A stretch of 32,131 nt of DNA from Anderseniella sp964390445 (GTDB lineage: Bacteria > Pseudomonadota > Alphaproteobacteria > Rhizobiales > Aestuariivirgaceae). The stretch's first letter is position 1; every line of letters starts with the position of its first letter. The notes under the pieces were generated by a model. It worked only from the letters and a program-made list of their open reading frames with translations, was not told the origin of the DNA and ran no database searches. The DNA is taken from positions 1 to 32,131 of the forward strand of contig CAYMJJ010000021.1 of the NCBI GenBank assembly GCA_964390445.1, given 5' to 3'. The position numbers and the translations under genes were made by a program. Below, in pieces: positions 21,512 to 29,693 of this stretch.

Positions 21512-22762
21512 ATGGCAGGCACCACATCATCAAGCAGACCCGCGCCGGCGCGCATCAACCCGGTCGCCGTCATCGTGTGCGGATGCCTGATCGCGCTGAT
21601 AGCGTTCGGCGTGCGCTCCACCATGGGTCTGTTCAACGGTCCGATCACCGAGGCAAACGGCTGGGGCCGTGAAACCTTCGGCCTTGCCATGGCGCTGCAG
21701 AACCTGGTGTGGGGCGCAGCCCAGCCGTTCGCCGGGGCCTTTGCCGACAAGTTCGGAACGAGCCGCGTCATCATGCTGGGTGCGCTGGTCTATGCGGCCG
21801 GCACGGCGCTGATGGTAAGCGCAGGCACAGGCCCGATGATGTACCTGTCCGGTGGCGTGCTGATGGGCCTTGGCATCGCGATGACCTCGTTCTCCATCAT
21901 CATGGCCGCGTTCGCCAGGCTGGTGCCGCCGGAAAGGCGCTCGTGGTCGTTCGGCATCGCCACCGCCGCGTCCTCCATGGGACAGTTCGTGTTCGCGCCG
22001 CTTGGCCAGGCCTTCATCGCCTCGTTCGGCTGGCAGACGGCACTGTACCTGCTGGCTGCAACCATCTTGCTCATGTGGCTGCTGGTGCTGCCGTTGATGG
22101 CGGCGAAGGGCGGCACGGCGCGCGACGAAACCGAAGTAGAGATGAACATCAGCCAGGCCCTGTCGCGCGCGGTCAGCCACCCCAGCTTCGTCTTGCTGAC
22201 GCTGGGCTTCTTCGTATGCGGTTTCCAGGTGGCATTCCTCACCGTGCACATGCCGCCAATGCTGGTCGAGAACGGCATCGCACCGCAGCTTGCTGCCTGG
22301 TCCATCGCCATCGTCGGACTGTTCAACGTGATCGGTGCCTACAGCGCCGGCATCATCGGCGGCAAGTACTCGCGCCGCTGGAGCCTGACGCTGCTATACC
22401 TCACGCGCTCGGTCGTGATGACCGCCTTCTTCGTGCTGCCGATCACGCCCGTCAGCACGGTCATCTTCGCCGCCTGCATGGGCCTGCTGTGGCTGTCCAC
22501 CGTGCCGCTGACCATGGGGCTGGTGACGGTGATTTGCGGCACCCGCTACATGGCCATGCTCTATGGCATCGTGTTCTTCTCGCACCAGGTCGGCTCGTTC
22601 CTCGGCGTGTGGCTGGGCGGCCGCCTGTACGACCAGTATGGCAGTTACGACACGGTCTGGTGGCTTGGCGTTGCGCTGGGGTTGTTTGCTGCTGCCATCC
22701 ACTGGCCCATCAAGGAATCGCGCGCACCGGCGTTCTCGTTGCCGGAACCGGCCAAGGTCTGA
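21512..22762 (+). CDS. Major facilitator superfamily transporter, OFA/monocarboxylate-like
   Basis: This 416-residue inner-membrane protein has about 12 hydrophobic segments in two halves, split by a central cytoplasmic loop with DETEVEMNISQAL (about residues 205-225). The opening FGVRSTMGLFNGPITEANGW and the loop after helix 2 (AGAFADKFGTSRVIMLG) resemble the oxalate/formate antiporter and monocarboxylate transporter branch. A small organic anion is a plausible substrate, but it cannot be fixed from sequence. GAGGGG lies 9 bases before ATG 21512. The next gene starts 9 bases after the stop and is likely co-transcribed. Confidence 0.88.
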   Translation: MAGTTSSSRPAPARINPVAVIVCGCLIALIAFGVRSTMGLFNGPITEANGWGRETFGLAMALQNLVWGAAQPFAGAFADKFGTSRVIMLGALVYAAGTALMVSAGTGPMMYLSGGVLMGLGIAMTSFSIIMAAFARLVPPERRSWSFGIATAASSMGQFVFAPLGQAFIASFGWQTALYLLAATILLMWLLVLPLMAAKGGTARDETEVEMNISQALSRAVSHPSFVLLTLGFFVCGFQVAFLTVHMPPMLVENGIAPQLAAWSIAIVGLFNVIGAYSAGIIGGKYSRRWSLTLLYLTRSVVMTAFFVLPITPVSTVIFAACMGLLWLSTVPLTMGLVTVICGTRYMAMLYGIVFFSHQVGSFLGVWLGGRLYDQYGSYDTVWWLGVALGLFAAAIHWPIKESRAPAFSLPEPAKV

Positions 22763-22771
22763 CCCCTCGCA

Positions 22772-23149
22772 ATGAACTGGCCCGGTCACAAGCTCGCAGT
22801 CACCCTGTTCGCCGGCACCTTGCTGGCAACCGGGCTGGCGATGGCCGGCGTGATGTATGCAGGCCGCGCCACTGAAGCCGAGGCAGGCACCCTGCTCGTG
22901 GTGTTTCCGCCGTCCACCCGGCCCAACTCGGTATTCGGCAAGATCATTCTGGCTGGTGGCAAGCCGATCCGGCCAACCTGGGTCAACGGCACCTGGGTGG
23001 TACATGGCGACGAGCCCGGTTTTGCCGGCCGGCTGAAGGCGCAAGGCGCAATCGGTGCCTACCGCAATTCCCCCGTGCTGCCGCAACTGGCAGGCTGTTT
23101 CGCCTATGCCGACGCCAGGGCGGTCGAGATGTTCACCATGCGGCCGTGA
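22772..23149 (+). CDS. Small membrane-anchored or exported protein of unknown function
   Basis: I do not recognise this 125-residue protein. An N-terminal hydrophobic segment (about 8-27) acts as a signal or anchor. The rest is an extracytoplasmic alpha/beta domain beginning GTLLVVFPPSTRPNSVFGKI and containing one cysteine (LAGCFAYA). It starts 9 bases after the MFS gene and ends 14 bases before the stop of the convergent DUF4340 gene. The tight spacing suggests co-expression with the transporter, perhaps as an accessory protein, but this is inference. Confidence 0.7.
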   Translation: MNWPGHKLAVTLFAGTLLATGLAMAGVMYAGRATEAEAGTLLVVFPPSTRPNSVFGKIILAGGKPIRPTWVNGTWVVHGDEPGFAGRLKAQGAIGAYRNSPVLPQLAGCFAYADARAVEMFTMRP

Positions 23150-23163
23150 GCACCCGGCGCGGG

Positions 23164-24180
23164 TCAGCTTGCAGGCTCGGTCAAGTTGTCCATCGTCTGC
23201 TTGAACTGCCTGATCTTGAAGTCCGGCAACTGGTACTGGTACCCGCCGGTGCGCTTGAGGATGTCGTTCGAGGTTTCCTTGTCCTTGCCGCCGTCCAGCA
23301 CCTCGACGCTGAGCCAGTCGTCAGCGGTAATGTTGAACCCGATCAGCATGCCGTCTTCCATCATCAAGGTGGCGCGCCAGGCTACCTCGCCACCCTGATC
23401 CTTGCGCACATCGATAAACTGCGAGTTGGCGATGTCGGTTGCGGCATAGCGGATGGTCAGATCCCGCACGGGCTTGCGGCCTTCAGGCACGCCGTCCAGC
23501 TCGAACTTGGGTTGTCCGCCCTCGGTAACGCCGGTGCGCCGCACCACAAGTTCAGGCCCGCCTGCCGGCTGGAACGTGGCCTTGACCACCTTCGAGTTGT
23601 TCATTTCCACCACGCCGGCATCCACCCACGACGACAGCTGGGCGGTACCTTCCACCAAGCCGCGCGTCAGCCAGCTTTGCGCTTCGCCGGGCACGCGCAC
23701 GTACTGGCCATCTGCAATGGTGCCGCCAACCCGGCCACGCGCCTTCTTGCCGAGGATCAGTTCGGCGATCACGGTGCCATCGGCAGCCTCGAACCGCATC
23801 AGCCGGGAAGCGGTACCGGCGGCTTCAGGATTGCCCACCTCGATCTTGTCATAGCGGTCTTCGCGCGCCGTCTTGGCCTCGAATTTTTCAAGGCTGGCCG
23901 CTGCCACGACGGCCGACGGGAAGCGGCCTGCCTTGACCGGAACGCCGGATCCTTCGAGCCTGTAGGAAGCATCCTCACCGCGGACCAGGCGGAAAGACCG
24001 CTCGCCCTGCTGCACGAAGATCGCGGCAACCTCGTTGGCACGGGCAAGCAGCGACGGCAGCACCCGTTCACCGCGCTCTGCTTCGATGAAACCTGACCGG
24101 TTGGCCTGCCATTGCCATGTGGCACCGGCAGCGCCTGTCACGGCCATCACGGCGAGAATGATCAGGGTCCGTGGTGTCAT
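23164..24180 (-). CDS. DUF4340 membrane-anchored protein of a Gld-type ABC operon
   Basis: This 338-residue protein has one N-terminal membrane segment (about 5-21) and a large periplasmic part made of repeated beta-rich DUF4340 units. Visible markers are FVQQGERSFRLVRGEDASYRLEG, ASRLMRFEAADGTVIAELILGKKARGR and IADGQYVRVPGEAQSWL. DUF4340 proteins commonly lie next to GldG-like genes. It is the last gene of a four-gene unit: its ATG overlaps the GldG-like stop by 4 bases. Its role is unknown; a periplasmic adaptor for the exporter is a reasonable guess. Confidence 0.88.
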   Translation of the reverse strand: MTPRTLIILAVMAVTGAAGATWQWQANRSGFIEAERGERVLPSLLARANEVAAIFVQQGERSFRLVRGEDASYRLEGSGVPVKAGRFPSAVVAAASLEKFEAKTAREDRYDKIEVGNPEAAGTASRLMRFEAADGTVIAELILGKKARGRVGGTIADGQYVRVPGEAQSWLTRGLVEGTAQLSSWVDAGVVEMNNSKVVKATFQPAGGPELVVRRTGVTEGGQPKFELDGVPEGRKPVRDLTIRYAATDIANSQFIDVRKDQGGEVAWRATLMMEDGMLIGFNITADDWLSVEVLDGGKDKETSNDILKRTGGYQYQLPDFKIRQFKQTMDNLTEPAS

Positions 24181-26051
24181 CTGCCCACCCCCTTAACCTT
24201 GGACATACTGGCGCGGGTGCGCCGCCGCCACAGGAACAACAGGCCGAACAGTCCGATCAGCAGCGGCACGAGACCGATGTTGACGGCTTTCACGCGGGCG
24301 CCCAGCGCATCAATGTCGGCGCGCAGGTTGCGCTGTACCGCGCGCAGCTTGCGGCGGGTCTCGAACATGTCGGTGCGGAAATCCTCGATCGCCTTGCGGT
24401 CATCCTCGGTGAGGGTAACCTCGCCATCCTTGGCCCGGCTCAACAAGGCTGTGAGCTTTTTCTGGGTTTCTTCAAGCTGGTTGTTGAGCAACTGCTCCTG
24501 CTGGCGGAACCGGGCATTGGCATCTGCACGCAAGGCATTGACCCGCGTGAACGGCCGCAGTTCCACGCCGCGCCCGCGCAGGCCGCTGAGCGCCTGGCCA
24601 CCGGCCATGTCCTGCACGGCGTTGATCAACAGGTTGGCATTGCCCGCCCGCGGCACGATTTGCGCCTGGCCGCCGGGGCCTTGCGTCACCTCGGCCCAGA
24701 ACGTGTCGAACAGCATGTCTGCATCGCCCACCGCGATCAGGTTGATGTTGCCCCTGGCCTTGTGCTCACCCGCAACGCCGGCGCCTTCAGGCTTGCCGGC
24801 AGCAAATGCCGATGCCGTCTCGCCGCGTACCCGCGCCGCCAGCATGCGCTGCCCGCCTTCCGGCAGGTATGATTGCAACAGGGCAATGGGGTTGGGATTG
24901 CGCAGCTTGTTGTTCTCGACCATCGCCGAGCGGGTGGAAGATGCCATCAGCGGCTGGATGTTCAGCCCGCTGCCCTCGATCGGCTGCAACGCGCTGCTCG
25001 ACGCCATCATCACCGACGACACCTGGTTGAAGATGGTGTCGGCGCGTTCGAAATTCTGCGGGCCGAGCGCCAGCCAGGTGACATAGTTGACAACCACCGG
25101 CTGACCATTGTTGACGAACTGCACCTGGCGCGAATTCTCGATGTCACCGACCACCTTGTCGGGCGCGACCTCGAGCCCCCAGGATTTCAGCAACGCCTCG
25201 AAGGATGGATTTTCGGCCAGACCATCGCGTTCGTTCGGCAGCACCTCGGAATAGGCATCGGCAAACACGATTACCGGCTTGCCGGACAGTGCATACTGGT
25301 CGATGGCATAGGCACTCTTTTCGCTCAGCTTGTCCGGCGCGATCATCAGCAACAGGTCCGCGTCTTCCGGCACCGCATCAAGGTCGGGCGGCAACATGCT
25401 GACATCAAAGAACTCGCGCAACTGGCTGAACACCGCCCAGGGTGGGGTCTGCTGTCCGGTTTGCGGGTTGACGCTACCGGCAACAGGCAGGCGCGACAGG
25501 ACCGCGACCTTTTTCTTGCCGGGGTTGTTGAGCTTGAACACCAGGCTGGTCAGGTCAAGCTCAAGAAAGTCCTGCCGCTCCAGTGCCAGGAACGGCACCG
25601 TTTCCACATCATCGGTGGAGTTGGTGCCGGCCAGACCAAAGTAGGCCGATCCGTCGCCACCGGGCAGCGGCGCGGCCTGCAGTCCGAGCGCCGAGGCCTC
25701 GTCTTCCTCGTCGGTGAAGCGTTCAACCTTGACCAGCGACAGCCGCAGCTTGCCCTGCGACAGGTCCTGGTAATGCCTGAGCATCGACTGGACCCGATCG
25801 AAATGCCGCGCATAGGTGGGCACTTCGGCATTCAACTGCGGCGTATGGAACAATTGCACGGTAACCGGTTCATCAAGCTCGGCCAGCACCTGCCGGGTGG
25901 CGTCCGACAGGGTGTAGATCTGGCCCTCGGTCATGTCGGCCCGGTAGCGCGACAGGCTCTGCCCGGCCCAGAGGTTGAAGCCAAGCAATGCCACGAAGCC
26001 GAGCGTCAATGCAGCCGCTGCAACGCTGCGTCCTGTATTGCGTGACGCCAT
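24177..26051 (-). CDS. GldG-like auxiliary protein of an ABC-2 transporter
   Basis: This 624-residue protein has an N-terminal membrane segment (about 12-30), a long periplasmic region and a second membrane segment near 594-613 followed by a basic tail. The periplasmic part starts LSRYRADMTEGQIYTLSDATRQVLAELDEPVTV, the hallmark of the GldG family, with the ABC-type_uncharacterised (IFT52-like) fold after it. A coiled coil spans about 515-590. In Flavobacterium GldG works with GldA and GldF in gliding; in proteobacteria the family is widespread in non-gliders and the substrate is unknown. It starts 3 bases after the permease gene. Confidence 0.9.
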   Translation of the reverse strand: MASRNTGRSVAAAALTLGFVALLGFNLWAGQSLSRYRADMTEGQIYTLSDATRQVLAELDEPVTVQLFHTPQLNAEVPTYARHFDRVQSMLRHYQDLSQGKLRLSLVKVERFTDEEDEASALGLQAAPLPGGDGSAYFGLAGTNSTDDVETVPFLALERQDFLELDLTSLVFKLNNPGKKKVAVLSRLPVAGSVNPQTGQQTPPWAVFSQLREFFDVSMLPPDLDAVPEDADLLLMIAPDKLSEKSAYAIDQYALSGKPVIVFADAYSEVLPNERDGLAENPSFEALLKSWGLEVAPDKVVGDIENSRQVQFVNNGQPVVVNYVTWLALGPQNFERADTIFNQVSSVMMASSSALQPIEGSGLNIQPLMASSTRSAMVENNKLRNPNPIALLQSYLPEGGQRMLAARVRGETASAFAAGKPEGAGVAGEHKARGNINLIAVGDADMLFDTFWAEVTQGPGGQAQIVPRAGNANLLINAVQDMAGGQALSGLRGRGVELRPFTRVNALRADANARFRQQEQLLNNQLEETQKKLTALLSRAKDGEVTLTEDDRKAIEDFRTDMFETRRKLRAVQRNLRADIDALGARVKAVNIGLVPLLIGLFGLLFLWRRRTRASMSKVKGVGR

Positions 26052-26054
26052 CGC

Positions 26055-26789
26055 TCAGGCCCCCTTCTTCTGCTCGACCGTTACGCCGGTGGCGAACAGC
26101 CAGAAGGAAATCATGCTCACTGCCCAGATCAGCGCTGGCAGGTCGACAAGCCCGCGCGTGACACCATCATAGTGGGTCAGCGCCGACAGCGACGCGATGG
26201 ACGACACCGCAGCATCGGGCAGTACCGCACGCAAACCATCCAGCACGATGGGCGTGCCTGCCGTCACGAACACGAAGCACGCGGCCACCGCCAGCACGAA
26301 CGCGATCACCTGGTTCGAGGTCAGCGCCGACATGCAGCCGCCAATGGCCAGATAGACACCGGCCAGCGCCAGAGCACCCGCATAGCTGACGGCAATGATG
26401 CCATTGTCCGGCGAGCCAAGGTAGTTGACCGTCCACCACAAAGGCATGGTGCACACCAGCGCGATGGCCACGAAGGCAAGCCCCGCCAGCCACTTGCCCA
26501 CGACCGCCTGCCAGGTGGCGATGGGCAGCGTCATCAGCAGTTCGATGGTGCCGGCCCGGCGTTCTTCCGACCACAAGCGCATGGAGATCGCCGGCACGAG
26601 CACCAGGAACAGCCACGGCAGGTAGACGAAGAACGGCTGCAGGTCAGCCACGCCGCGCTCATACAGGTTGCCGATGTAGAAGGTGAACAGCCCGGCCAGC
26701 ATGGCGAAGATGATCAGGAACACATAGGCGATGGGCGTCAGGAAATACCCTGTCAGTTCACGCTTGAAGATGGCGCTCACGATAGACAT
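26055..26789 (-). CDS. ABC-2 type permease, GldF-like
   Basis: This 244-residue membrane protein has six hydrophobic segments, starting KRELTGYFLTPIAYVFLIIF. The segment ISMRLWSEERRAGTIELLMTLPI is the conserved ABC-2/GldF motif preceding helix three. GAGGAGG lies 5-11 bases before ATG 26789, one base after the ATPase stop codon. The open frame continues upstream through the ATPase gene in another frame and should not be included. It forms the channel with the ATPase encoded upstream. Confidence 0.92.
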   Translation of the reverse strand: MSIVSAIFKRELTGYFLTPIAYVFLIIFAMLAGLFTFYIGNLYERGVADLQPFFVYLPWLFLVLVPAISMRLWSEERRAGTIELLMTLPIATWQAVVGKWLAGLAFVAIALVCTMPLWWTVNYLGSPDNGIIAVSYAGALALAGVYLAIGGCMSALTSNQVIAFVLAVAACFVFVTAGTPIVLDGLRAVLPDAAVSSIASLSALTHYDGVTRGLVDLPALIWAVSMISFWLFATGVTVEQKKGA

Positions 26790-26790
26790 G

Positions 26791-27543
26791 TCACGCCTCC
26801 TCAACCTGTGCGTTGCGCCCTGCCGTGATGGTGCGGAAGGCGTCATCCAGTGACCGCGCGCCCGCCGGCCCCAGCTTGCGCAGTTCAGTTGCCGTGCCAT
26901 CGGCCACGATCTCGCCCCGGTCGATGATGATGGCGCGGGTACACACCGCATCGACCTCTTCCAGGATGTGGGTGGAAATGACGATGGCGCGATCCGTTGC
27001 CATGTCGCGGATGAGCTCGCGCACCTGGTGCTTCTGGTTCGGGTCGAGACCATCGGTCGGCTCGTCGAGAATGAGAACCGGCGGCTCATGCAGGATGGCT
27101 TGCGCCAGGCCGACGCGGCGCTTGAAGCCTTTCGACATGGTCTCGATGGGTTGCTCCAGCACACCCCTCAGTTCGGTGCGGCCCACGGCGCGGTCAATCG
27201 CCTTGGCGGCCGCCTCACCGGACAGTCCGCGTACGGCGGCGCAGAACGACAGGAACGATGACACCGGCATCTCGCCATAGGCTGGTGCGCCCTCCGGCAG
27301 ATAACCGAGGTGCCGCCGGGCCTCTTCCGGGTTTTCCGCCACATTGATCCCGCAGATCAGCGCAGAGCCCTCGTCGGGCTGCAGGAAGCCCGCCGCCATC
27401 TTCATGGTGGTGGACTTGCCCGCACCATTGGGACCAAGAAAACCCAGCACTTCACCCGCCGGCACGGTCAGCGAGATACCGTTCACGGCGGTAAAGGATT
27501 GAAAGCGCTTTACCAGTCCATTCAGCTCGAGCAGTGCAGACAT
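26791..27543 (-). CDS. ABC transporter ATPase, GldA-like
   Basis: This 250-residue nucleotide-binding subunit has Walker A GPNGAGKST (37-45), a signature region MSKGFKRRVGLAQAI (136-150), Walker B LILDEP (157-162), the D-loop GLDPNQ and the switch histidine His192. The signature MSKGF replaces the usual LSGGQ; this variant is normal in the GldA/CcmA-like branch. It is the first gene of the four-gene operon, with GGGAGAG before ATG 27543. The direction of transport is probably export or membrane remodelling, as for other ABC-2 systems. Confidence 0.95.
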   Translation of the reverse strand: MSALLELNGLVKRFQSFTAVNGISLTVPAGEVLGFLGPNGAGKSTTMKMAAGFLQPDEGSALICGINVAENPEEARRHLGYLPEGAPAYGEMPVSSFLSFCAAVRGLSGEAAAKAIDRAVGRTELRGVLEQPIETMSKGFKRRVGLAQAILHEPPVLILDEPTDGLDPNQKHQVRELIRDMATDRAIVISTHILEEVDAVCTRAIIIDRGEIVADGTATELRKLGPAGARSLDDAFRTITAGRNAQVEEA

Positions 27544-27758
27544 CGCTCTCCCGCAGTCGAATCACGGTGGATGGTTGAGGAGTGGTTGGCAACACTTAAG
27601 CAGCTTGCAGACGGGATTCAAGCCGCTTGGCAGCAATCCCGGATAACGAGTGCCAACATGCTGATTTTACTCATGTAAATGAAATTTTCAATATTGCGGA
27701 TCGACAATGTTGATGCACCATTTGTGATGCATCCCGTAAACCGTGATGGAGAAATTGA

Positions 27759-28031
27759 ATGGCTACGCAAACCCCGCTCGAACTGCAGCTCAAAGGCTGG
27801 AGCCTGACGACGGCGGAAATCATCTATCGCATGCCCGATCACCGCAACCTGCTGCAAAGCTACATCTGGCAGGAATACGACCAGGCACCGCGTTTTCCCC
27901 GGCTGCTGAAGTTTCTTGATTTCTGGAGCCACCACCTCGATGGACCCCTGGCGGAAGTGCGCGTGGCGCACAACGCCATCGTGGGCGCGGCCGAACTGCG
28001 GTTGGTCGGCCATGAGTGGCGGCTGCACTAG
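27759..28031 (+). CDS. usg: Usg family protein
   Basis: This 90-residue cytoplasmic protein matches Usg along its length: LQLKGWSLTTAEIIYRMPDH, then YIWQEYDQAPRFPRLLKFLDFW, ending VRVAHNAIVGAAELRL. Usg was named from an open frame by the Caulobacter trp genes; its biochemical role is not known. Here it is not next to trp genes. TGGAGAAA lies just before ATG 27759. Upstream, TGATGCA occurs at 27711-27717 and 27725-27731, 14 bases apart. Its stop codon touches an intergenic palindrome. Confidence 0.9.
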   Translation: MATQTPLELQLKGWSLTTAEIIYRMPDHRNLLQSYIWQEYDQAPRFPRLLKFLDFWSHHLDGPLAEVRVAHNAIVGAAELRLVGHEWRLH

Positions 28032-28076
28032 AGCAATTCCAGGAAAAGTGGGATCCGGTTTTCCGTCCGGAATTGC
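28030..28076. repeat. Rhizobial-type intergenic palindromic repeat (RIME-like)
   Basis: Nested arms CAATTCC (28034-28040) with GGAATTG (28069-28075), and GGAAAA (28042-28047) with TTTTCC (28059-28064), form a long hairpin around GTGGGATCCGG. The wording GAGCA-TTCC...GGAAAAGTG...GGTTTTCCG is familiar from repeats dispersed in Rhizobiales genomes. It begins within the usg stop codon and may serve as a transcript end for usg and the convergent GST gene. Confidence 0.65.
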
Positions 28077-28090
28077 GTCCAATCAAGCCG

Positions 28091-28738
28091 TTACGCCTCG
28101 TCCTCCGGCACGATCCACGGCTCGGCACGGCCTGCCGTGGCCCACTCTGCCCACGCCGGCAGCGCCTTCATGGCGGCCGTGTAGGCCTTCACCGCCGGGT
28201 GGTCAGACAAGGCATAGATTTCCAGCCGGTTGACGACCGGTGCATACATCGCGTCGGCATTGCTGAACTCGCCGAACAGGAACGGCCCGCCATGGGTATC
28301 GAGGCAGGTGCTCCAGATCTCCTCGATCCTCGCCACATTGGCCCGCACGCCATCGGACACCTCGATTGCACGCACCTCGCGAGCGAAATTCATCGGGCAC
28401 TCGTTGCGCAACGGCCGGAAGCCTGCTGCCATTTCCGCCGACACGGCGCGGGCCTTCGCCCGTTGCGCCAGATCGGCAGGCCAGAAGCCCTTGTCCGGAT
28501 GAAGGTCTGCCAGGTACTCGAGGATGGCAAGCGACTCCGAAATCCGCACATCGCCATGGTGTAGCGCCGGCACGGTGCCGGTGTCTGAAAAGGTCCGGAA
28601 GTCCACCCGCTCCGGATGATCGTCAAACCGCATCAGCTTCTGCGTGAACGCCACGCCCTTCACCTTCAGGGCGATCCATGGCCTGAACGACCATGAGGAA
28701 TACTTCTGGTTGCCGATAAACAGGATGGGGTCTGGCAT
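28091..28738 (-). CDS. Glutathione S-transferase family protein
   Basis: This 215-residue cytosolic protein has an N-terminal thioredoxin-like domain (about 1-78), with the likely catalytic serine/tyrosine in NQKYSSWSFRPWIAL. The cis-proline GTVPAL and the glutathione-binding ISESLAI follow, and then an all-helical C-terminal domain. This subgroup (YSSWS motif) is common in proteobacteria and has no defined substrate. ATG 28738 is chosen because TGGAGA precedes it; an in-frame ATG at 28777 would overlap the rpsD terminator. Confidence 0.9.
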   Translation of the reverse strand: MPDPILFIGNQKYSSWSFRPWIALKVKGVAFTQKLMRFDDHPERVDFRTFSDTGTVPALHHGDVRISESLAILEYLADLHPDKGFWPADLAQRAKARAVSAEMAAGFRPLRNECPMNFAREVRAIEVSDGVRANVARIEEIWSTCLDTHGGPFLFGEFSNADAMYAPVVNRLEIYALSDHPAVKAYTAAMKALPAWAEWATAGRAEPWIVPEDEA

Positions 28739-28762
28739 GGGAAATCTCCACAGGTTGGAATG

Positions 28763-28793
28763 AAAAAGGCCCGGCAACTGCTGCTGCCGGGCC
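28763..28793 (-). terminator. Intrinsic terminator of rpsD
   Basis: On the minus strand GGCCCGGCA (28793-28785) and TGCCGGGCC (28776-28768) pair around an 8-base loop, and five T (28767-28763) follow. It begins 26 bases after the rpsD stop. Confidence 0.93.
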
Positions 28794-28819
28794 GGTGTCT
28801 CGGGGTCGATGGTGACTGG

Positions 28820-29437
28820 TCAGCTCGAGTAGAATTCGATGACCAGGTTCGGTTCCATCATCACCGGGTACGGCACGTCGGCCAGCAGCGGCACGCGCAC
28901 CAGTTTGGCGGTGAGTTTCTTGTGGTCGGCATCGATGTAATCCGGCACGTCGCGCTCGGCCGACTGGATGGCCTCCAGCACCAGGCCCATCTCGCGGGAC
29001 TTCTCGCGAACCTCGATCACGTCATCGACGCTGACCCGGTAGCTCGGAATGTTGACGCGCTTGCCATTCACGAGCACGTGGCCATGGTTGACGAACTGGC
29101 GCGCAGCAAACACCGTCGGCACCAGCTTGGCGCGGTACACAACCGCATCAAGACGTGACTCGAGCAGGCCGATAAGGTTTTCAGCAGTGTTGCCCTTGAT
29201 GCGCGATGCTTCGGCATAGATGGACAGGAACTGCTTTTCGGAAATGTTGCCGTAGTAGCCCTTGAGCTTCTGCTTGGCACGAAGCTGGGTACCGAAGTCC
29301 GACAGCTTGCCCTTTCGGCGCTGGCCATGCTGGCCGGGGCCGTATTCGCGGCGGTTCACCGGGGACTTCGGACGGCCCCAGATGTTTTCGCCAAGGCGGC
29401 GGTCGATCTTGTATTTTGCGCTGTGACGCTTTGACAT
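28820..29437 (-). CDS. rpsD: 30S ribosomal protein S4
   Basis: This 205-residue protein binds 16S rRNA early in small-subunit assembly. The N-terminus MSKRHSAKYKIDRRLGENIWG lacks the four zinc-binding cysteines (a C-minus form). The S4 RNA-binding domain lies at about 94-155 with RLDAVVYRAKLVPTVFAARQFVNHGHVLVNGKRVNI. It is a single-gene unit, not in the alpha operon as in E. coli, with its own promoter, a leader of about 213 bases and a strong terminator. S4 autoregulates its synthesis in other bacteria, so the leader deserves note. Confidence 0.99.
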   Translation of the reverse strand: MSKRHSAKYKIDRRLGENIWGRPKSPVNRREYGPGQHGQRRKGKLSDFGTQLRAKQKLKGYYGNISEKQFLSIYAEASRIKGNTAENLIGLLESRLDAVVYRAKLVPTVFAARQFVNHGHVLVNGKRVNIPSYRVSVDDVIEVREKSREMGLVLEAIQSAERDVPDYIDADHKKLTAKLVRVPLLADVPYPVMMEPNLVIEFYSS

Positions 29438-29470
29438 GCGGTTTGAAACTCCAAAATGTAAAACAAATCA

Positions 29471-29595
29471 ACGGCCTGAACGGAAAAACTCCGCCGGCCG
29501 TCAGTGGATATGATGCCTGGTCTCCTCCTCACCGGTCTCCCGGTGCGACAGGCTGCGTCTCCCTTGCAAGGTGTCCTGCGTCTGGTAATGCAAGG
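29471..29595 (-). promoter_or_regulatory. Hairpin-rich 5' leader of rpsD
   Basis: Three perfect inverted repeats lie in the leader. One is ACGGCC/GGCCGT with inner CGGA/TCCG (29471-29501), 34 bases before the start codon. The second is CACCGG-TCTC-CCGGTG (29530-29545). The third is CCTTGCA/TGCAAGG (29562-29595). This could be a binding site for S4 itself; no known S4 leader class was matched. Confidence 0.5.
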
Positions 29596-29656
29596 ACGGG
29601 TGATGCGAGCCACGAACAAGCTTGCCCTGCCCCTCGAAAAGAGCAGAACGAGGCGG

Positions 29657-29685
29657 CTTTTACGCCGGATTGGCAGGGATGTCAA
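29657..29685 (-). promoter_or_regulatory. Sigma-70-type promoter for rpsD
   Basis: On the minus strand a perfect TTGACA (29685-29680) is followed after exactly 17 bases by TAAAAG (29662-29657). The start would be near 29650, giving a leader of about 213 bases. It lies just after the stop codon of the PPOX-type gene. Confidence 0.7.
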
Positions 29686-29693
29686 ACAACTGC

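Noticed and set aside
22394..23086. 230-codon minus-strand open frame opposite the MFS gene end
   Set aside because: The sense strand encodes transmembrane helices of an MFS protein; the antisense product is His/Gln/Gly-rich and unlike any family.
26055..27164. 369-codon version of the ABC permease gene
   Set aside because: The extra N-terminal part overlaps the ATPase gene in another frame; ATG 26789 has a strong ribosome site and starts the conserved permease sequence.
27618..28082. Minus-strand open frame opposite usg
   Set aside because: Usg is conserved along its whole length; the antisense frame also runs through the palindromic repeat.
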